Assembly (NCBI RefSeq): GCF_024741135.1
Contig: NZ_JANSUY010000019.1
Coordinates: forward strand, 1-64,000
DNA from: Aquiflexum gelatinilyticum
Lineage (GTDB): Bacteria; Bacteroidota; Bacteroidia; Cytophagales; Cyclobacteriaceae
DNA: 64,000 bases
Direction of reading: 5' to 3'
Positions 49,321 through 58,546 of the stretch are shown piece after piece. The notes under the pieces are model-generated. The model made no database searches, was not told where the DNA came from, and worked only from the letters and a program-made list of their open reading frames with translations. Made by a program: the position numbers and the translations under genes. Positions within the stretch are counted from its first letter, which is position 1; the number at the start of each line of letters is the position of its first letter.

Positions 49321-51438
49321 ATGAAAAAACTAGCCTGTTTTTTAATTCTGAGTACCTTGTTGGTTGCATGTTCCCAAACTGACTCTTCTCAGGAATCTAC
49401 CGTAAAATCCCATTATCTTGTCAACCGCGCACCATTGGAGCCCACCCCTTACCTTGAACTGCCCCTCGGAAGTATCAAGGCCGAAGGATGGCTGCAGGAC
49501 CAACTTCAGCGCATGGCCAAAGGACTGACCGGACACCTGGACGAGGTTTACCCCGAGGTGGTAGGTGCGCGCAATGGATGGCTTGGCGGAGATGGAGATG
49601 GATGGGAACGGGGTCCCTATTGGATAGATGGTCTGTTGCCTTTGGCCTATATCCTCGATGATGAGCGCCTCAAGGAAAAAGCACAAACCTGGATTGAGTG
49701 GACGCTGAACAATCAGGCGGAATCCGGCTACCTTGGACCAATTCCTTTTGAGACCGAACCGGAAACCGAAAAAGGAATCCAAAAAGGGCCAAGGGAGGAT
49801 TGGTGGCCGAAAATGGTCATGCTCAAAGTCCTGCAGCAATACTATCAGGCTACAGGCGATGAACGGGTAATTGCTGCTTTGACCAAATATTTCCAATACC
49901 AATTAAAAACCCTTCCCGAAAAACCGCTGGATTACCTTTCCCTTTGGGCAAACCGCAGGGCAGGGGATAACCTAATGGTCGTCTATTGGCTGTATAATAT
50001 CACCGGAGATGCATTCCTGTTGGAATTGGGGGATTTGATTCAGGAACAGACTTTTCCTTGGCAGCAGATTTTTACCAATGCGGAAAATGCTGTCCAATAT
50101 CAAGATGTCTGGCATTACAATAAAATCAAGCGCTTTCCTTTTGATCGGGAAGAAATCGGGAACCTGACCCTGTCAAAAGTCCCCGGACTGCATACTGTCA
50201 ATGTCGCCCAAAGCCTCAAGCAGCCGATGGTTTATTTCCAAAAAAGCAAAGACTCCCAAGCCTTGCCTGCTGTCAAAAAAGCACTTCAAGACCTGCAGCA
50301 ATATCACGGGCAGGCACAGGGAATGTATGGAGGCGATGAGCCCCTTCACGGAAATAATCCTGTTCAGGGAGTTGAGTTGTGCTCCATCGCCGAAGAAATG
50401 TTTTCTCTGGAAACCATTCTCAAGATAACCGGCGACATGGAATTCGCAGACCTGCTGGAAAAAATCACTTACAACGCCCTCCCGACACAGGTTTCGGATG
50501 ATTACCAGACAAGGCAATATTTTCAGGCAGCTAATCAAGTGGAACTCACCGATCAGCTTGAAACTTCCTTTGAGAAAACCAATCACGAGGGGACGGATTT
50601 TGTGTTTGGGGTGCTCTCGGGTTATCCTTGCTGCACGACCAACATGCACCAGTCTTGGCCAAAATTTGTACAGAATCTATTCTATGCGACGCCGGATGGA
50701 GGAGTGGCTGCTTTGCTATATGCCCCGAGCAGCGTAGAAATGACCGTTGGCCACGGAGCCACGCTCAAAATCAAAGAAACCACCGGATTTCCTTTTCGTG
50801 AAACCACCCATTTCGAAATGGAGCTTTCGGAAGATGCGTTATTCCCTTTTCACCTCAGGATTCCGGATTGGTCCCAAAATCCCAAAATTGAAATCAACGG
50901 TACCGAGGAGAAATTTGAAGTTATCGGTCAAGTGGCTGTGCTGAAGCGGACCTGGAAGAGTGGTGACAAGGTTACTTTGACCCTGCCCATGGAATTGACG
51001 TACTCTACTTGGTATCGGGACTTGGTGTCTATTGAAAGAGGACCTTTGGTATTCAGTTTGAAAATCGAATCTGAAAATAAAATCAAAGACAGAAAAGACC
51101 GCTTCCGTGCCTTTTGGGAAGTTTTTCCGAAAAGTGATTGGAATTTTGCCCTTGAAGCCAACACCCTTTCGAATCTGAGCAGCAATATCGAAATCTTCGA
51201 AAATGACTGGAAAGGGGAATTTCCATGGAATCTGGAAAACGCGCCTATCGAGCTGAGATTAAAAGGTGTTCATATACCGGAATGGAGAACTGTCAAGAGT
51301 GCGCCACAACTCCCTGAAAACCTTCCCAAAAGCATGTCTTTGAATGAAGTAACCCTAAGGCAAAAGGATATTACCCTTGTTCCTTATGGCTGCACGACGC
51401 TCAGGATCACAGAATTTCCGGTCGTCAAAGTGGAATGA
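49321..51438 (+). CDS. GH127 beta-L-arabinofuranosidase family protein (DUF1680), lipoprotein
   Basis: A 705-residue glycoside hydrolase with lipoprotein signal MKKLACFLILSTLLVAC. It has GH127 features: an alpha/alpha barrel opening GARNGWLGGDGDGWERGPYWIDGLLPLAYIL, a metal-site Glu/Cys region GVELCSIAEEMFSLETILKITGD, and the Cys pair SGYPCCTTNMHQSWPKF near 437-438. In HypBA1 that region contains the zinc ligands and the nucleophile Cys. It releases L-arabinofuranose or related sugars from glycans. No SusCD pair adjoins it, so the polysaccharide is unknown. A convergent AlkB gene begins 24 bp later. Confidence 0.9.
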   Translation: MKKLACFLILSTLLVACSQTDSSQESTVKSHYLVNRAPLEPTPYLELPLGSIKAEGWLQDQLQRMAKGLTGHLDEVYPEVVGARNGWLGGDGDGWERGPYWIDGLLPLAYILDDERLKEKAQTWIEWTLNNQAESGYLGPIPFETEPETEKGIQKGPREDWWPKMVMLKVLQQYYQATGDERVIAALTKYFQYQLKTLPEKPLDYLSLWANRRAGDNLMVVYWLYNITGDAFLLELGDLIQEQTFPWQQIFTNAENAVQYQDVWHYNKIKRFPFDREEIGNLTLSKVPGLHTVNVAQSLKQPMVYFQKSKDSQALPAVKKALQDLQQYHGQAQGMYGGDEPLHGNNPVQGVELCSIAEEMFSLETILKITGDMEFADLLEKITYNALPTQVSDDYQTRQYFQAANQVELTDQLETSFEKTNHEGTDFVFGVLSGYPCCTTNMHQSWPKFVQNLFYATPDGGVAALLYAPSSVEMTVGHGATLKIKETTGFPFRETTHFEMELSEDALFPFHLRIPDWSQNPKIEINGTEEKFEVIGQVAVLKRTWKSGDKVTLTLPMELTYSTWYRDLVSIERGPLVFSLKIESENKIKDRKDRFRAFWEVFPKSDWNFALEANTLSNLSSNIEIFENDWKGEFPWNLENAPIELRLKGVHIPEWRTVKSAPQLPENLPKSMSLNEVTLRQKDITLVPYGCTTLRITEFPVVKVE

Positions 51439-51461
51439 ACCGCCGGATAATTGGTTTTTGA

Positions 51462-52076
51462 TTAGCCAACTATCGTCCTGAAGGTCAGGTTCACCCTTGG
51501 CCTTTTGACCATTTTGGTGGGAGGAAGGCGGTGGAGCCAATGCGTTTGAGTTTTACCTGCCATCACGAGCAGGCTTCCGTGTTCGAGAACCAATTCCACT
51601 TTCTCGGCGGTTTCTTTGTGTTTGAAGGCAAATTTCCGCTCGGCGCCGAAACTTACCGAACCGATCGCGCCGTCTTTTTTGAGGTCTGTTTCCCCGTCGC
51701 TGTGCCATGCCATGCCTTCCTCTCCGGTATGGTAGAGGTTGAGCAGGCAGGAATTGAATGTTTCCCCTGTTTCCTTTTCGATGGCTTCTTTAAGCGTCAG
51801 CAGTTCCTTGGTCCATGGCAGGGCTGTCTTGGTCGCATTCGAGTAAGTATACTCAAACTCCCTATCGCCGTACCAGGCGACTTTACGCTTGGTGATGATC
51901 TTTTTGCCAAAAATATGTGCCTCGTCATTTTTCCACTCTATCGTATTCAGGAGAACCTCATAGTAAAAATCTGCTTCTTTGGGATTGAAAATTTTCCCGT
52001 AATAATTGACGATCCCATCTTTGGGGAGAAGGTTTTTGGTTGGGTTGGTACTTGGTTCGAAGAGGTTAAGATTCAT
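51462..52076 (-). CDS. alkB: AlkB-type alpha-ketoglutarate-dependent DNA/RNA demethylase
   Basis: The frame is open to 52190, but the ATG at 52076 starts the AlkB-like chain (MNLNLFEPSTNPTKNLLPKDGIVNYYG), giving 204 residues. The motif AWHSDGE supplies the HxD iron ligands. The distal HWLHRLPPTKMVKRPRVNLTFR gives the third His and the Arg residues for 2-oxoglutarate. KVAWYGDREFEYTYS and GAIGSVSFGAERKFAFKH are family blocks. It repairs N-alkylated bases by oxidation. It is isolated and leftward. Upstream lie the GC-rich hairpin tract and the BlaI operator, not a shared operon. Confidence 0.93.
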   Translation of the reverse strand: MNLNLFEPSTNPTKNLLPKDGIVNYYGKIFNPKEADFYYEVLLNTIEWKNDEAHIFGKKIITKRKVAWYGDREFEYTYSNATKTALPWTKELLTLKEAIEKETGETFNSCLLNLYHTGEEGMAWHSDGETDLKKDGAIGSVSFGAERKFAFKHKETAEKVELVLEHGSLLVMAGKTQTHWLHRLPPTKMVKRPRVNLTFRTIVG

Positions 52077-52229
52077 GGCAGCAAGTTGGGGATAAAAAAT
52101 TATAATGGTAAAACAATCCTTAAGGTTTTGGATTGAGCCATGTTTTTTAATTCCAATATCGGAGTTGGGTTTTAAAATTTGGATATCCATACTTTCTTAT
52201 GATCATAACTATTTTTAAAATTTTCTATC

Positions 52230-52400
52230 TAATACAAAATCTTATAGGTTTGAGGTGGGGAGGAATGACGGCGGACCGGGCCGGCTCGGGCCTTGTGCGT
52301 GGATAAGGGATTAAAACGCGAGTTTTAATAGCCTGATTGTGCGGTAGGCCGTCTTGACTTTTTTGGCTACTTTTTTTGTCAAGCAAAAAAGTAGCTGTAA
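52230..52400. other. GC-rich non-coding tract with long hairpin
   Basis: The 493-bp gap between AlkB and BlaI starts AT-rich, then holds a distinctly GC-rich patch (GGCGGACCGGGCCGGCTCGGGCC at 52270-52292). The hairpin GCTACTTTTTT / AAAAAAGTAGC (52366-52376 with 52385-52395), an 11-bp perfect stem, follows. No reading frame here looks real. The composition suggests a dispersed repeat or a structural element rather than a gene. Confidence 0.5.
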
Positions 52401-52506
52401 AAAATAGGATCGATTCCCATATCGAACTAAGAATGTTTTTAAAGTTTATTCTATTAAAGTATATAGTAAAGATTTTCAACTATGAAAATCTGAAATAAAA
52501 AATCCA

Positions 52507-52551
52507 ATCTACACTTGTAGATTTAAAATTAATATCTACATTTGTAGATAT
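52507..52551 (+). promoter_or_regulatory. Double BlaI-type operator overlapping a Bacteroidota promoter
   Basis: Two perfect dyads: ATCTACA-CT-TGTAGAT (52507-52522) and ATATCTACA-TT-TGTAGATAT (52532-52551), centres 27 bp apart. Both contain the BlaI/MecI core TACAnnTGTA. The second overlaps a perfect -7 element TACATTTG at 52537-52544. The first overlaps a -33-type TTG at 52515-52517, 19 nt upstream. Binding of the BlaI-like repressor encoded 18 bp later would block both promoter elements. Confidence 0.85.
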
Positions 52552-52569
52552 CGAACTTAAATCTAGACA

Positions 52570-52935
52570 ATGAAACTTTCCCCAACTGAAGAAGAACTCA
52601 TGAACCATCTTTGGAGCCTTAAAAAGGCTTTCATGAAAGACCTTTTGGATGCTTATCCAGAACCAAAACCCGCATCAACGACAATCTCCACTTTGCTAAA
52701 ACGGATGCAGGAAAAGGAATTTGTGGCCTACAAGGCATTTGGAAATTCACGGGAATATTATCCTTTGGTGACCAAAGAAAATTATTTCTCCAAGCACATC
52801 AATGCCTTGATAAAAAACTTCTTCAATGATTCACCGGCTCAGTTTGCCTCTTTTTTTACAAAAAAGACCCAACTCAGCGATGAGGAACTCATCGAAATCA
52901 AAGCCGATATTGACAACCTCCTAAATAAAAAATAA
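52570..52935 (+). CDS. BlaI/MecI/CopY family transcriptional repressor
   Basis: A 121-residue winged-helix repressor beginning MKLSPTEEELMNHLWSLKKAFMKDLLDAYPEPKPASTTISTLLKRMQEKEFVAYK, the typical BlaI DNA-binding core. The C-terminal helices (FFTKKTQLSDEELIEIKADIDNLL) dimerise and normally carry the protease cleavage site. It represses its own operon through the two TACAnnTGTA dyads upstream. The stop overlaps the start of the M56 peptidase gene by one base, so repressor and sensor are co-translated. Confidence 0.95.
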   Translation: MKLSPTEEELMNHLWSLKKAFMKDLLDAYPEPKPASTTISTLLKRMQEKEFVAYKAFGNSREYYPLVTKENYFSKHINALIKNFFNDSPAQFASFFTKKTQLSDEELIEIKADIDNLLNKK

Positions 52936-54554
52936 TGGCACTTTACTTCATCAAATCCGCGGTCTGCCTACTTCTCCTTCTGTTGTTTCACCGTTTGGTG
53001 TTGCAGAAAGAGGCCATGTATCATTTCAACAGGTTTTACCTCCTGTTTTCAGTGGTGGTGTCATTCCTGATACCTTTAAATACCATTGAAGTTGCTGTTA
53101 CACAGCCGCTGTTTGAACCTGAAGTGCCAACCGAGTTTGTACCTGCCGTGGAAAGTGTGGAAATGCAGCTTACCGTTTCCCAAGCCGAAAAAAGCTTCAA
53201 TTGGAAGCTGGTCCTGACCCTTTTTTATGGATTGATCACATTTGCATTGTTGGTCCGGTTTATAAGGAACATCCACATTTTATTTGAAAAAGTAAACCGG
53301 AATGTTTTGATCAAATACCGTGGGGAAAACCTCGTGATGCTCCATGAAGATTGCCCTCCTTTTTCTTTTTTGAAATATATTTTTGTCTCCCATACAGATT
53401 TTGAAAGCGGAAAATTTACGGATGCGATACTGATTCATGAGTCCACCCATGTGCAGGAAAAGCACAGTTGGGATAACCTTTTGGTCGAATTTCTTTTGAT
53501 TTTCTTTTGGTTTCACCCGGGATTGTATTGGGCCAAGACCGCCATCAAATTGAACCATGAATTTATAGCTGACCAAGCTGCATTGAAAATTATTCCTGTA
53601 GAAAAATATAAACTTGAGCTATTGTCTATGGTTTTGACGGGACAAAATTTTGGATTGGCAAGTAGTTTGAATTTTTCACTCACCAAAAAAAGACTGGAAA
53701 TGATGAAACAAAAAACCACAAATTCGATGAGATGGCTCAAAATTATGGCCGTTCTTCCCGTACTCGGGGCATTGGTTTATTTCGTCAGCGAACGGGTCAT
53801 TGCCCATAACGATGAAGAAATGCCCAGAACAACGAACTATCTTGATCTAGGAGAGGATAAAAGAGATGATGTTGACATTCACTTAAATTTTATCGAAAGC
53901 GATGTAGTATCAGTTGATAACAAGACCTACCAATTGGCCCAGACTAGTGAGATTCTCCAACAGGTTCCCAAAAAGGAAAATGGCCTTGTTGCGAGAGTAT
54001 CAATAAACCAAGGCATATCTACCGGAGATGTTTTTGATTTACAGATGGCGCTTTTTGAAAATGGTGTAACACACGTAGAATTGATTAGAGCTGAGGAAAA
54101 AACGGTTATTTCCGACTCAGTTCCATCAGGTAAAAAAGATTTGTATTACCAACACACCACCTTTTACATTCAAGATAAAAAAGGAAACAAAACTCAGAAA
54201 TTCTATTCCGATCTTAGTGAATCTGAAAAAGCCAGATTACCAGAACCACCCCCTGCACCAAAAAAAGCAAATCCATCTTCCGAGACTTTTGAAGGTTGGA
54301 AAGATTCCAAGATGTTCGCAATTTGGTTAGACGGAATCCACATTCCAAACTCTAAATTGGATGAAATGAATGCTTCACAAATTGTACATTTTTTTTCAAG
54401 TAAAATTTATAAAAATGCCCTTTCAGAAAGGTTTCCACAGGATTACCAAGTATATCTATATACGGATGAAGGGTTCGATAAGGCTTTTGGTCCTAATTCT
54501 GATTTACCCATAAAACCTTTGGGAGGGTACACAATTTTGTATACTTATGATTAG
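52935..54554 (+). CDS. BlaR1-like M56 family membrane metallopeptidase
   Basis: A 539-residue sensor protease. Residues 1-110 contain three membrane segments; the zinc motif HESTH lies near 168-172, followed by WFHPGLYWAKTAIKLNHEFIADQAA. A fourth membrane segment, IMAVLPVLGALVYFVS, lies near 270. The C-terminal half (about 290-539) would be periplasmic and is not the penicillin-binding domain of BlaR1. It is a polar domain ending KPLGGYTILYTYD with no motif I recognise. The protein probably cleaves the BlaI-like repressor on a signal other than beta-lactam. It is translationally coupled to blaI. Confidence 0.9.
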   Translation: MALYFIKSAVCLLLLLLFHRLVLQKEAMYHFNRFYLLFSVVVSFLIPLNTIEVAVTQPLFEPEVPTEFVPAVESVEMQLTVSQAEKSFNWKLVLTLFYGLITFALLVRFIRNIHILFEKVNRNVLIKYRGENLVMLHEDCPPFSFLKYIFVSHTDFESGKFTDAILIHESTHVQEKHSWDNLLVEFLLIFFWFHPGLYWAKTAIKLNHEFIADQAALKIIPVEKYKLELLSMVLTGQNFGLASSLNFSLTKKRLEMMKQKTTNSMRWLKIMAVLPVLGALVYFVSERVIAHNDEEMPRTTNYLDLGEDKRDDVDIHLNFIESDVVSVDNKTYQLAQTSEILQQVPKKENGLVARVSINQGISTGDVFDLQMALFENGVTHVELIRAEEKTVISDSVPSGKKDLYYQHTTFYIQDKKGNKTQKFYSDLSESEKARLPEPPPAPKKANPSSETFEGWKDSKMFAIWLDGIHIPNSKLDEMNASQIVHFFSSKIYKNALSERFPQDYQVYLYTDEGFDKAFGPNSDLPIKPLGGYTILYTYD

Positions 54555-54570
54555 ATTTCAAAGAAAGGCA

Positions 54571-55686
54571 TTAACCGCCCTTATTCAATTTCACCATCAA
54601 TTCATCTGAATACCCTACTTCCACATTTTCTATTTTGCCTGACTCATCGATCAGAAAAAAGGTAGGGTAGCCGCTTACACCGTATGCTTCTCCCACCGAT
54701 TTGGCGTCGATGAGGACAGGAAATGGAACAGTCACTCTTGAAACGTATTTCTCCATTTTTTCCTTGGGATCTACGGGATTGATATACAAGGGAACCATGT
54801 TGGCTGCAAATTCGAAATTCGGTTTGCTGAATTCTTCCAATGCGACTTTGCACCAACCGCAATTGATCATTGAGAAGTCAAGCAAAACCTTTTTACCTCT
54901 GAAATCTGAAAGTTTGACCGTATTCCCGTCAAGGTCTTTGAGTTCAAAATCAGGAGCAATTTCGCCTTTAGCCAATATTTTGGGAGATTCTTTGTCAGTC
55001 TGTCCATCGATTTTTGAAAGGTAGCCCTTGGGTGGATTGATCCTCAAAGAGTCTTTAATTGCGGAGAATTCATATTCCTCAAAAACATTTTCAATCAATT
55101 GGCTTCTTTTTCCATCGTGGTACAACCTGCGCGATAACAAATTCACAGTCAGGTTGGCAGGATTGATAAACATGTTGTTTTCTAGGTAAATCTTCTTTTC
55201 ACTGATCATAGTATCCATTTCTACCCAATAGAAGTTCAGGTGGGTTTTTCCATTGATTGCCGTGTCCTGTTTATAAATCCATGGTGACTTTTTTAAAAGA
55301 TTTACAGGAGAAAAATCCAGGTAGGTATTTGAACTCGCAAAATTTTCATTTCCAGGTTTGGTTTCCTCTGAATGAATCGTCACAGTGCTGTCCTTGTGAT
55401 TGATGGTGGTCAATACATCATCCAGATAGGATAATTCTGAATCTTTTCTCCTGCCTATGTAATTGTATTCAAAAAATATATTTGGATGTTTTTGAAGCTT
55501 CAACTCATATAAAAACGTATCGACTTCTCCCAATAAAGGATTTTCCCACAGCATCACCTGTTTAAAGCTGACTTGCTCTGCAGCATAAAATTTTTCTTTG
55601 GCCCCCTGAAAAACCTCCTCAGGAGTTTTTTCTTTAGCACATCCAAATATCACAAGAGCCAAAAAGAGAAGTAAATAATTTTTCAT
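54571..55686 (-). CDS. TlpA-like thioredoxin-fold lipoprotein (AhpC/TSA domain)
   Basis: A 371-residue protein. I start at the ATG at 55686; an in-frame GTG lies two codons before. The signal ends LLLFLALVIFGC. The N-terminal 230 residues are a beta-rich domain of unknown function. From about 240 the TlpA domain runs: APDFELKDLDGNTVKLSDFRGKKVLLDFSMINCGWCK, with active-site pair CGWC, and then a cis-Pro-containing SGYPTFFLID. It is probably a periplasmic thiol-disulfide reductase that maintains cytochrome or other envelope thiols. It converges with the M56 gene, 16 bp apart. Confidence 0.85.
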   Translation of the reverse strand: MKNYLLLFLALVIFGCAKEKTPEEVFQGAKEKFYAAEQVSFKQVMLWENPLLGEVDTFLYELKLQKHPNIFFEYNYIGRRKDSELSYLDDVLTTINHKDSTVTIHSEETKPGNENFASSNTYLDFSPVNLLKKSPWIYKQDTAINGKTHLNFYWVEMDTMISEKKIYLENNMFINPANLTVNLLSRRLYHDGKRSQLIENVFEEYEFSAIKDSLRINPPKGYLSKIDGQTDKESPKILAKGEIAPDFELKDLDGNTVKLSDFRGKKVLLDFSMINCGWCKVALEEFSKPNFEFAANMVPLYINPVDPKEKMEKYVSRVTVPFPVLIDAKSVGEAYGVSGYPTFFLIDESGKIENVEVGYSDELMVKLNKGG

Positions 55687-55921
55687 AGTCACAACAAGCT
55701 GATTTAATGAAATTCAATTTATAAGAAACTGTTTAGTTTAAAAAATATTTAGTCTTACTTGGTTTATTTTCTCTTTGAATATTTGGCTTCCTGATTTTCT
55801 ATTTTAGAGTTATCTGAAGAAATTTTATTTTATCCTGATCGCTAGGAAATCCTTTTACGCGGATTTTTGGATATTTGAATCCCCGATTTTGAAAGATTGG
55901 AATTTCTTCCAATTTTGCGCC

Positions 55922-57214
55922 ATGCTGGCTTTTTATGGATTGTTGACTATTGGGGTATTGTTGTTTTTGGTTATTTCCAAAAAAGCCTCGCCTGTGGTAG
56001 CGCTGATTTTGGTGCCTCTGATTACGGGTTTAGCGGCTGGATTTGCTTCTGAATTATCGGCAATGGTGGGAGAGGGGCTCAAAGGCATTGCGCCAACAGC
56101 CGTCATGTTTGTTTTTGCCATTTTGTTTTTTGGGGTGCTGATGGATGCAGGGACTTTTGATCCGATCATTTCCCGAACCTTGCAATTGGCAGGAAATGAT
56201 CCTGTGAAAATAACCATTGCCACTGCGTTTTTGGCCATGTTGGTCCATTTGGATGGTTCAGGCGCCACTACCTTCCTTATCGTAATTCCTGCATTGCTTC
56301 CAGTCTATGATGCGATGGGAATGAAAAGACTCACACTTGCCACTATTGTGGCCATCGCTGCCGGGACGATGAATATCCTGCCTTGGGGAGGTCCCACTAT
56401 CAGGGCGGCGGCATCTTTGAAAGTGGAGGTGATGGACCTGTTTTTCCCTATCATGATTCCAGTAATCATTGGATTATTGACCGTATTGGGTATCGCCTTT
56501 TACCTTGGCAAAAAGGAAAAAAACAGGCTAGGTACAGAAATGATAAAGATGGCTGAGGGATATGCTGCTCTGGAAAAAGACAACAAGCTGATCCGTCCAA
56601 AATTATTTTACTTCAACCTTGCTTTGATTCTATTGGCCATTACAACCATGATGGCAGCTTGGGCTCCGCCTTATGTGGTATTTATGTTGGCATTTGCTAT
56701 AGCGATCACAGTCAACTATCCCAAAATGGAAGACCAAAGGCACCGCATCGATGCCCATGCCAAATCGGCCTTGCTGATGGCATCCATTCTATTTGGGGCA
56801 GGGGTTTTTACAGGAGTTTTAAAAGGAACAGGGATGATGGATGCCATGGCGGCAGGTATCTCAGACATTTTGCCACAGACTTTGGGGATGCAGCTTCCCC
56901 TTATCACGGGGATTTTGGCTATGCCTGCAAGTCTGCTTTTTGATCCGGATTCATTTTATTTTGGGATGCTGCCGCTTTTGGCCAATACCGCTGAGACTTT
57001 TGGAAGCTCGGGTATTCAAGTGGGACAAGCTGCGATTTTAGGTCAGATGACCACTGGTTTTGCCGTAAGTCCTTTGACAGGCTCCACATTTTTGCTGATC
57101 GGGTTGGCCGGCGTGGACCTCGGGGAGCATCAGGTCAAGACCATCCCTTGGGCTTTTTTGGTTACCTTGGTGATGCTCTCAGTTTCCATTTTGATGGGGG
57201 TAATAGTTGTTTAA
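55922..57214 (+). CDS. CitMHS family citrate (metal-citrate):H+ symporter
   Basis: The frame is open from TTG at 55889, but ATG at 55922 (MLAFYGLLTIGVLLFLVISKKASPVVALILVPLITGL) matches the family start, giving 430 residues. It is a polytopic transporter of about 11 segments with CitMHS blocks: GIAPTAVMFVFAILFFGVLMDAG, LVHLDGSGATTFLIVIPALLPVY, TMNILPWGGPTIRAA and FGSSGIQVGQAAILGQMTTGFAVSPLTGSTFLLIGL. It imports citrate or a similar di/tricarboxylate as a metal complex. It is first in a rightward operon with the AtuA-like pair, 9 bp before the next gene. The true substrate may be the compound those two genes process. Confidence 0.9.
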   Translation: MLAFYGLLTIGVLLFLVISKKASPVVALILVPLITGLAAGFASELSAMVGEGLKGIAPTAVMFVFAILFFGVLMDAGTFDPIISRTLQLAGNDPVKITIATAFLAMLVHLDGSGATTFLIVIPALLPVYDAMGMKRLTLATIVAIAAGTMNILPWGGPTIRAAASLKVEVMDLFFPIMIPVIIGLLTVLGIAFYLGKKEKNRLGTEMIKMAEGYAALEKDNKLIRPKLFYFNLALILLAITTMMAAWAPPYVVFMLAFAIAITVNYPKMEDQRHRIDAHAKSALLMASILFGAGVFTGVLKGTGMMDAMAAGISDILPQTLGMQLPLITGILAMPASLLFDPDSFYFGMLPLLANTAETFGSSGIQVGQAAILGQMTTGFAVSPLTGSTFLLIGLAGVDLGEHQVKTIPWAFLVTLVMLSVSILMGVIVV

Positions 57215-57223
57215 TTCAGGAAT

Positions 57224-58546
57224 ATGAAAAAATCAATCAGGATTGGCAGCGGTGCGGGTTTCTCGGGAGACAGGATAGAACCTGCTCTCATCCTCACCGA
57301 AAAGGGCAATCTGGACTACCTGGTGCTGGAATGTCTTGCCGAAAGGACCATTGCCTTGGCACAAAAGCAAAAGCAAATCAACCCCTCACTTGGTTATGAT
57401 CCACTGCTTGAACGAAGGATAGAAGGACTGTTGCCCTTACTGGTAAAGCACCGTACACGTTTGGTTACTAATATGGGTGCAGCCAATCCTTTGGCCGCAG
57501 GAAATAAAATCATTGAAATTGCCAAAAAGCAAGGACTGAAAGTGAAAGTTGCCGTGGTGCATGGTGATGATGTTTTGTCACTTTTGGATCCGGAAGAAAA
57601 CTGCCTCGAAACGGGTTTACCGCTCCAGTCCCATGGAAAAATCGTATCTGCCAATGCCTATTTGGGAATTGATACGTTATTGCCTGCTTTGCAATCCGAG
57701 GCGGATATAATTCTGACCGGAAGGGTTGCGGATCCTTCACTTTTTTTGGCCCCGATGGTGCATGAGTTTTCTTGGAATAGCAATAATCCTGTGCTCATGG
57801 GAAAAGGAACTGTCATTGGGCATTTGTTGGAATGCGCAGGACAGATCACGGGTGGATATTTTGCAGATCCTGTCAGCAAGCCTGTTGATGGGCTGGAAAA
57901 CCTTGGATTTCCATTTGCTGACATTCTCGACAACGGAACGGCTACTATCTCCAAAGTACCAGGAACAGGAGGGAAGGTAAGTGTCCAAACAGCCAAGGAA
58001 CAGCTTTTGTATGAAGTGATTGACCCGAGTAAATATATTACGCCTGATGTTGTGGCAGATTTCAGAGAAGTGAAAATCGATCAAATTGAAAATGATACAA
58101 TTCAGATCTCTGGAGGAAGCGGCAAGCCCAAACCTGAAAAACTCAAAGTCAGTGTGGGTTATGAAGCGGGATTTGTGGGTGAAGGGGAGATTTCCTATGC
58201 AGGTGCCCATGCCTTGGAAAGGGCCAAATTGGCCGGGGTCATCATTGAAAAACGGATCGGCCACCTGTATCCTGAATTCCGAATCGACTACATCGGTCTG
58301 AATTCACTCCATGGTACTGATTTTGGAAACTCACCAATTCCCTATGAGATCAGGCTGAGGGTCTCAGGAAAATCCAAGGACCAAAAAACTGCGGCACTTA
58401 TCGGTGAAGAGGTCGAAGCACTTTATACCAACGGGCCTGCAGGGGGAGGGGGAGCAAGGAAAAGCGTCCGGGAACTTTTAGGAGTAGTGTCAGTTTTGAT
58501 GGACCGGAACAAGGTCAAAACAACTTTTGAAATTTTAGAATCATGA
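57224..58546 (+). CDS. AtuA family protein (DUF1446; acyclic terpene utilisation), N-terminal part
   Basis: A 440-residue cytoplasmic protein with the DUF1446/AtuA sequence: IRIGSGAGFSGDRIEPALILTEKGNLDYLVLECLAERTIALAQ, LVTNMGAANPLAAGNKII, DIILTGRVADPSLFLAPMVHEF and GKGTVIGHLLECAGQITGGYFADP, ending YTNGPAGGGGARKSVRELLG. In Pseudomonas, AtuA is linked to citronellol and geraniol breakdown, but the biochemical step is unsettled. Here the C-terminal domain is a separate gene overlapping by 4 bp, and a citrate-type symporter precedes it. That points to a hydroxy-acid or carboxylate substrate instead of terpenes. Confidence 0.88.
   Translation: MKKSIRIGSGAGFSGDRIEPALILTEKGNLDYLVLECLAERTIALAQKQKQINPSLGYDPLLERRIEGLLPLLVKHRTRLVTNMGAANPLAAGNKIIEIAKKQGLKVKVAVVHGDDVLSLLDPEENCLETGLPLQSHGKIVSANAYLGIDTLLPALQSEADIILTGRVADPSLFLAPMVHEFSWNSNNPVLMGKGTVIGHLLECAGQITGGYFADPVSKPVDGLENLGFPFADILDNGTATISKVPGTGGKVSVQTAKEQLLYEVIDPSKYITPDVVADFREVKIDQIENDTIQISGGSGKPKPEKLKVSVGYEAGFVGEGEISYAGAHALERAKLAGVIIEKRIGHLYPEFRIDYIGLNSLHGTDFGNSPIPYEIRLRVSGKSKDQKTAALIGEEVEALYTNGPAGGGGARKSVRELLGVVSVLMDRNKVKTTFEILES

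Noticed and set aside
52225-52479. 84-codon leftward frame across the GC-rich tract
   Set aside because: The composition is skewed (Pro/Arg/Ser), it has no binding site, and it crosses the hairpin. It is best explained as an open frame over a repeat.
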